From: Callorhinus ursinus
Taxonomy: Eukaryota; Chordata; Mammalia; Carnivora; Otariidae
Assembly (NCBI RefSeq): GCF_003265705.1
Contig: NW_020313005.1
Location: 22,636,525-22,700,524 of the forward strand
Direction of reading: 5' to 3'
DNA length: 64,000 nucleotides
Position numbers and translations under genes: made by a program. Below the pieces are notes generated by a model. That model ran no database searches, was not told the origin of the DNA, and worked only from the letters and a program-made list of their open reading frames with translations. This document shows, piece by piece, positions 58,566 through 64,000 of the stretch. The first letter of the stretch is position 1, and every line of letters begins with the position of its first letter.

Positions 58566-58649
58566 AGAGCTCTCCTGGCTCTAATATGTTAACTAATCAC
58601 ACTCACAAGCAACTAGTTAACGTGTAGAAAAGCAGTCCTGTGAAGTGGA

Positions 58650-58800
58650 GAGAACACCGTCAAGGAAATCCACTGTCTTGGACTCAGAACCTAACACTGA
58701 CATTTCCTAGCTGGGTGGCTTTGAACAATTTAGGTAACCTCTTTGAATGTGTGCTTCTGCCTTTGTAACATAAGGAAGACATTACCTGCCTCTTTCCCTC
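58650..58800 (+). mobile_element. MIR SINE fragment
   Basis: ttggactcagaacctaacactgac, tagctgggtggctttgaac and aatttaggtaacctctttgaatgtg match the MIR core in sense. Confidence 0.65.
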
Positions 58801-58994
58801 CAAGCAAACTAATTAGATGATGCATGTATTAAGTGTATCATATATGAGAAGAATTTTTTATTTGATGTCTGATGGAGGAGACAAGCCTTGCCCCAGTCAC
58901 CAGTTATTCGTAAATATTAGTGCCACAAAAGCACTCATTGCATGCTTGTTCTCCTTGGTGCCAACACACCAAAGCCGGAAGGTCATCTCAATAA

Positions 58995-59295
58995 ATAACA
59001 ATTAGCATTTATTGAGCACTTACTCCACGTCAGGCATAATTCTAGATGAATTATTCAGACGGATCAATTTAATCCTCACAATAACTCCATGAAATAGGCG
59101 CTCTTTTTATTGCCTTTTTTTTTAGTTGGAGAAACTTAGAGGTACCGAGGTATATTTAAACAATCTACCCAAGGTATAACTGGGGTATAGTTAAATATTC
59201 AGTGAGAGGTCACACAGCTATTAAGAAGCAGAGCTTGGCTTTGAGTCCAGACAGTGTGATTCCATAGTCCCTATCTCTGACCCACTAAACTACAT
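58995..59295 (-). mobile_element. Nearly complete MIR SINE
   Basis: aacaattagcatttattgagcacttactcc, tttaatcctcacaataactccatgaaatagg, ggtcacacagctattaagaagcagagc, gagtccagacagtgtgattcc and cactaaactacatgac run from the 3' end to the tRNA-like head in reverse. Confidence 0.75.
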
Positions 59296-59529
59296 GACTT
59301 CTCAAGACTGCGGGTGGTCCCCATACTGATACGCAGAACATTCAGGGTCTCCACTTACGTACTTCATTGTCTCTCTTTTAAAACAATGCAAAAGGGATCG
59401 ATGAAAGAGATAACTAGGCAGAACACAGAAGCTTTTTAGGGCAGTGAAATACTCTATGACACTACAGAGGTAGATACATGTCATTTTACCTGTGTCCGAA
59501 CACATGGGATGCACAGAACTGAGAATGAG

Positions 59530-59733
59530 CTCTAATGTCGACTATAAACCCGAGGTGCTAATGATGGGTCAATGTCAGTTCACAGATTGTAACTAAGTCT
59601 CACTCTAGGGGAGATGTTGCTTGTGGAGGACGTTATGCCTGAGAGGACATAGGGCAACTCTCTATCCCTTCCCCTCAATTTTGCTGTGAATCTAAAAATG
59701 CTCTAAAAAAGTAAGTCTATTAAAATAAAAATG
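59530..59733 (+). mobile_element. L1 3' end
   Basis: caactctctatcccttccc, tcaattttgctgtgaatctaaaaatgctctaaaaaagtaagtctattaaaataaaa is the typical end of an old L1, with an A-rich tail that became the target of the next SINE. Confidence 0.7.
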
Positions 59734-59919
59734 TGGGATGCCTGGGTGGCTCAGTCGGTTAAGTGCCTTCAGCTCAGGTCATGATCTCAGGGTCCTGGAA
59801 TGGAGCCCCACATCGGGCTCTCTGCTTAGTGGGGAGTCTGCTTCTCCCTCTCCCTCTGCCCATTCCCCTGCTCATGCTCTCCCTCTCTCTCTCTCAAATA
59901 AATAAATATTTTTAAAAAT
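59734..59919 (+). mobile_element. CAN-SINE, younger subtype, in an L1 tail
   Basis: tgggatgcctgggtggctcag, ccttcagctcaggtcatgatc, gggtcctggaatggagcccc, CT tract and AAATAAATAAAT tail. Flanked by aaaataaaaatg (59722-59733) and the same word at about 59920-59931, the A-rich L1 end. Confidence 0.93.
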
Positions 59920-60204
59920 AAAATAAAAATGCAAGAAGTAGTTTTCCTATAGACCACCCTATCAGCCAGTAGCTATTACAGAATAGTAGTGCTTGACGGC
60001 ATGTCCGCAAACATTGAATCTAGGGGGTCTCAGACTAGAAGCCCATGTACCAATTGTATGCCCACAACTTTGAAGTGCTCTTCAGTTTAGGAATGCCTTT
60101 CGGGAAGGCACACACTGTGCCCTTGGGCATTGGCTCCACCTGGCCATTCACACCTGTATTACCGGCCTAGCCCCTAAACGCACTTGAGTTTGCACCTTTA
60201 ATCC

Positions 60205-60325
60205 AATCTCATCCCTCCAAGGAGAAACAAAGAGCCCAGACAAATGAAATGGATTGCCCAAGTTCAAAGCAAATTAACAGCAGAGTCTGGAATAGATCCC
60301 AGCTCTCCCAATTCCAAACCACAAT
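60205..60325 (-). mobile_element. MIR SINE fragment
   Basis: aaatggattgcccaagttcaaag, ttaacagcagagtctggaatag and gatcccagctctcccaattcc follow antisense MIR. Confidence 0.6.
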
Positions 60326-60493
60326 AAAAGAGAGAGACCGCAGCAACGTCCTGGCCATTAGAAAACAAAACAAAAAAAGCAAGCATGAAGCGCAGCGAGA
60401 AAAAGTGTGAGGATGGCTGGAGGCCGGGAACAGAGAGCACTTGATGGTCTCCAGCACTGCCTGCCTCCCCTCCGGCTGGACTTGCCCTGGTGT

Positions 60494-60506
60494 GGGGGGG
60501 GGGGGG
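60494..60506 (+). repeat. G13 homopolymer
   Basis: Thirteen G in a row. Could pair in quadruplex form. Prone to length error in sequencing. Confidence 0.9.
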
Positions 60507-60654
60507 CTGGATAACAGGACAGGTGCCCAGAGAGGTCACTCTGCCCTCACAGCCCCCAGGGACTGCAGGGTCCTCCAGTCCCCACTGTTTATCACAGCCC
60601 GGGGAAGTTGGGAGCAATTGAAAGGGCCCCTCCACCCACTGAAGCAGGAGAGGT

Positions 60655-60945
60655 GAGGACACACTTTAATTGAAGCCGGCAAAAGAGAATTCTGGAGCCT
60701 GGCCGCCTTCTCTTAGCCGGGGGAGGAGAGCGGCACAAAGCCGTGCTCCCTGGGCTGCCTTCAGATTGCCGCCTCAGAGCGGCTTGTAGCTCTGGAGAAC
60801 TTTTAATAGAAATCTGCAGGATGAAATGGGCTACAGCTGTTTGCCTTGATAAATATATTTTATGCTACATGCCTCAGCCGCCATCTGTTTGCTGATACGA
60901 GCACTTCTTCGTGGCAACTAAGGAGAAATCATCAAAGGAATAGCA
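60655..60945. promoter_or_regulatory. Candidate enhancer-like block
   Basis: Non-repetitive with mixed composition: tttaattgaagccggc, ttgataaatatattttatgc, then cagccgccatctgtttgctg, which contains a CATCTG E-box-like site. Function is inference from composition only. Confidence 0.22.
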
Positions 60946-61637
60946 GGAGATGGGTTTCTGAGCAGGTAGAGAGGGTGAGGCAGACAGGCAGGGGAGCTGG
61001 GTTCGGGCTGAAAGGGACCGGCTTGGGGATGAGGGAGGCGGATGGGATGAATCAGAAGAGGGGTGCACTGGGCAAGTCAGATAAGCCACACACCCCCATT
61101 CCTCTCTTCCAGGATTTTCCAGTGTGCTCTCCTAGAGTCTTTAGTCTCTCTTCCCTCCACCTTCCACTTTTGGTCTCTAAAACCAAAAGCAAGATGCTGA
61201 CAGGAATTGCAAGGAGACCCCCAGCCCTGGCCCATGGCAAGCATGCCCAGGGGCACGGACACGTGGGGCACGCAAGAGGCCTGGGGTCCCTGCACTGATT
61301 CACCTGTCAGCGGAGCCCAACTCCTGAGCTGGGCTGGGTGCCAAGCAGGCCCAGAGAGGTGTCAAGGCTAGTGCCCCGGGAGTAATCTCTCCTTTTCTGG
61401 AACCACCCAAATCCGGGGGTAGTTTTGAAGCCCCTGTGCCGAGCCCTATAGACACACAGCTACCCAGCCCTGTGAGGAGCAGGGACACAGTCCCTATTGG
61501 CTTAGTATGTGTATGAGGGGTGAGGACTTCACCTGTTCTGGGTCTCTAAAGTATTTTGGTGAAAGGCAACAAATATGTGTGCTCTCGAACCATCAAAGCA
61601 AGAGAACACAGGAATGTCCTTAAGAGAAGCCAGGATT
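60946..61637. other. Unique sequence, nothing recognised
   Basis: Forward frame 60846-61298 (150 codons) has three reverse frames over it, Pro/Ser/Arg-rich and without domain. Confidence 0.35.
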
Positions 61638-61826
61638 GGGGCGCCTGGGTGGCTCAGTCGTTAAGCGTCTGCCTTCGGCTCAGGTCATGATCCCAGGGTC
61701 CTGGGATCGAGCCCCGCATCGGGCTCCCTGCTCCACGGGAAGCCTGTTTCTCCCTCTCCCGCTCCCCCTGCTTGTGTTCCCTCTCTCGCTGTGTCTCTCT
61801 GTCAAATAAATAAATAAAATCCTAAA
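61638..61826 (+). mobile_element. CAN-SINE, young copy close to the type sequence
   Basis: ggggcgcctgggtggctcag, ctgccttcggctcaggtcatg, gggtcctgggatcgagccccg, atcgggctccctgctcc, ctcgctgtgtctctctgtc, AAATAAATAAATAAAATC. It is the copy nearest the general form of this group of 13. The flanking duplication is weak (agaagccaggatt against agaaaacagcatt). Confidence 0.94.
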
Positions 61827-61847
61827 GAGAGAGAGAGAGAGAGAAAA
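61827..61847 (+). repeat. (GA)n microsatellite at SINE tail
   Basis: agagagagagagagagagag directly after the SINE tail. Confidence 0.9.
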
Positions 61848-61917
61848 CAGCATTTACAGGGAAAGGCTTCAAGAGCTTGAGGTTTGTGATTTCTGAATGC
61901 AGAACCTAAGTGAGTTT

Positions 61918-62008
61918 GTCTTCCTTCCTCCCTCCCTTCCTTCCTTCCTTCCTCCCTCCCTCCCTCCCTTTCACCTTCCTTCCTTCTTTTCTTCCTTCCT
62001 TCTTCCGT
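61918..62008 (+). repeat. CCTT/CCTC pyrimidine tract
   Basis: About 90 bases of ccttcc/ctcc units, with one CACC interruption. Confidence 0.9.
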
Positions 62009-63000
62009 CAGGGACAAATGTGAGAGGCCAATATGACTCACTGCTGTCCTCCGTGGTTCCTATTTCTGCCACTTGATGGCCTCACCTCTGTGTCTCCCAC
62101 ACCAGCTCTCCTGTCGCTCCCCTGAGAGAAAGGCCGCCTGCCTGGGAAACAGAGTGAGCACCACACAGGAGCAAACGGCCCCCCAGCGTGTCTCCCTGGC
62201 CCCTTTTCCTTCTCCCACCCCTACGTGAGTCAGGGCGGGGAGGCCCCTGCTCTGATGTCTCCCACTGGCAATAAAAGGGCCACCGTGTCAGTACCGGCCG
62301 CACCCCAGCACCTCCTTCCTTATCCTCATGGGGCTACGAAAATCCAGAACGGCCAGGTGGGAGTAGGTTTGGATGCTGCGGGGGAAGAGCAAGGGAACAA
62401 CCCAGAGACAGGCTGAAAAGAAAGGAAAACTGGATCTGTGATAGTGAAAAACAGGACACGAGCTTCCAAAACATATTAGTCAAAAACAAACTGGACCGAG
62501 CACCTGCCGCTCAGTGCCACCTCCTCCCAAGGACGTGGGCAGGGTGACTGCTGGTGACATGCTTTGAGACACTCTGACAGAAGGCACTAAATCATTGTGT
62601 ACTGAGGACTGTGATTTTCGGTCCAAGAATCCAAGTGCTTTGGACATGCTTGCAAACTGCTGGCTCTTCATCGGAGCCAGAGCGAGCCTCGGGCTCCATC
62701 GGAGCACCAGCCCCTAGTATTAGTAAGTGTTTCCATGGCACTTGATATTTTACAATTATCTTTGCTAACACGTCTGCCTTAGCAGAAGCAGCCGGCCAAA
62801 TGTAAATCCTTCTGCCCTCCCTGATGCCTGCCAGCTTTGGAGGAAAGGTCCCGGCTCGCTCGTACACCTTGAGAGGAGATTAGTATGTCCTGCCAAATCC
62901 CTGAGTTTGCAGCCCCTTCCTCCCACACCCACGTGCTGGCTCTACACTCACGTCTTCCACTCCTCTGACCTCATTTCAAGTCCAACGCAAGACAAACTCC
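62009..63000. other. Unique sequence, nothing recognised
   Basis: Mixed GC content. No exon or clear repeat. Confidence 0.4.
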
Positions 63001-63435
63001 ATGCATTCATTCATCCATGTACTCGTTCCACAAATATTTGTTGAGCACCTACTGTGTGCCAGGCATTGTTTTAGGCACTGAAGATACAGCAGCGAATGAT
63101 CGAAACAAACAAAATGATCCTGTCCTTGTGTAACTTACATCCAGTGAGGAGGCAGATAAACAACGAGCAGGTAATTATTTAGTACTATGAATAAAAATAA
63201 CACCAGGTGAGGGGTAGAGAGTAATTGGGAAGGATATTATTATAGATCCAGTGATCCAATGGCCTGACATCTGAGCAGAAATCTGAATTAAATGAGGGAG
63301 TAAGTTAGGCATCCAGGGGAAAACATTACGGGCAGAAGAACCAGCAGGTGCAAAGGCCCTGAGGTGGGAACACCCCGAGTGCTGAGAAACAGCAAGGAGG
63401 CCAATTTGGTTGGACCGGAGCCAGGGTGAGGCATG
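63001..63435 (-). mobile_element. L2 LINE 3' part
   Basis: attcattcatccatgtactcg, caaatatttgttgagcacctactgtgtgccagg, ggcactgaagatacagcagc, ttgtgtaacttacatccagtgagg, ggtgcaaaggccctgagg and aacagcaaggaggccaatttgg give one of the clearest L2 copies here, in reverse orientation. Confidence 0.8.
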
Positions 63436-63849
63436 GGTTGTCATGGTAATATACACGGTCAGAGAGGCAGCCTTGCTCTAATCAGAAGCCCTCTCTTCTC
63501 CAGTCAGCCCAGCCCCCTGGCCTACACTTTTTTTTGAAATTCTGTATTGACCCTGCCTGAAGTGGCTCATTTAGACCGTATCAAGGTTTTGGTATTTTGT
63601 AGCATTGCTATTTCATGCACTTGTGTTTTCTATACCCAAAGCAGATGGAGTTTCTCCAGATTTCATTCCAGACTTCTGTGTCTTTCCCGAGCCCCTGGTC
63701 ATCCTATCCATTCTTCCTTTCTAACATCCTGAGCATTTTTCCATTGCCCCCTTGAAACCAGATGTGAAAGAACCAAGTGTCATCAGTTATATGTTTCCAG
63801 GAACCCATCCGAATACTCCATTAGCTTTTTTTTCTTTTTTTTTTAATCT
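63436..63849. other. Unique sequence, nothing recognised
   Basis: No exon or clear repeat. T-rich at its right end. Confidence 0.4.
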
Positions 63850-64000
63850 ATGTGAGAGACACTGTGCTAGATGCCAGGGATAAAGAGATGAGCAAGACAG
63901 GTTCACTCAATAAGCACAAAGTCTAGTGGACAGATAAGTTATAATAGAAGAAGTAAATGCTAACACAAAAATACAAATAAAGGGCCCTGAGAACGCAGAG
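63850..64000 (-). mobile_element. L2 LINE fragment, cut by window end
   Basis: gagacactgtgctagatgccagggataaagagatgagcaagacag and acaaagtctagtggacagataag match antisense L2 3' end. Confidence 0.6.

Overview
This is a non-coding stretch of a mammalian nuclear genome. The lineage marker is a tRNA-Lys-derived short interspersed element (CAN-SINE) present in 13 copies. Their form (head gcgcctgggtggctcag, middle gggtcctgggatcgagcccc, CT-rich stretch, AAATAAATAAA tail) is what I know from Carnivora. They look like the arctoid version (bear, seal or weasel side of Caniformia) rather than the dog-specific or cat-specific versions. That narrower placement is inference from the repeat type.

I found no protein-coding exon, rRNA or tRNA gene that I can support. 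The long reading frames are open because of simple repeats or old L1/L2 sequence, or occur by chance on both strands. The window looks like intergenic or deep intronic DNA: a background of old MIR, L2, L1M and MER5-type fossils, overlaid by younger L1 pieces, one solo LTR and the CAN-SINEs, with several repeat-poor AT-rich blocks that may be conserved regulatory DNA.

Layout. 1-4.2 kb is mostly unique. 4.2-5.4 kb is an old L1M 3' region containing a perfect 16-bp inverted repeat. 7.0-10.9 kb is a SINE cluster, including a SINE in the tail of another SINE. 11-17.5 kb holds MER5, MIR, L2 and undetermined old repeats. 18-21.3 kb holds two long microsatellites, an unexplained CpG-dense cassette (19.6-20.0 kb) and a small target-site-bounded L1. 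21.5-34.7 kb has no SINE but contains a solo LTR (24.4-24.9 kb) and a homeodomain-site-rich block (32.6-33.0 kb). 36.9-38.0 kb is a long L2. A 100-N assembly gap sits in a (GAAA)n tract at 38.85 kb. 40.6-41.8 kb is an L1 inserted in an older L1 with a perfect target-site duplication. 42-51.6 kb is SINE-free and mostly unique. 51.7-52.2 kb has two SINEs in tandem at one re-used target inside a MIR. 53-64 kb is again a mosaic of L2, MIR, L1 and MER5 with two more SINEs and several microsatellites.

The chief value of the window is a readable order of insertions (MIR/L2, then L1M, then younger L1 and older SINE subtype, then younger SINE subtype) and a few candidate regulatory blocks. I see no sign of a new multi-gene system. 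Repeat family names come from recognition of consensus features, not from a database search.
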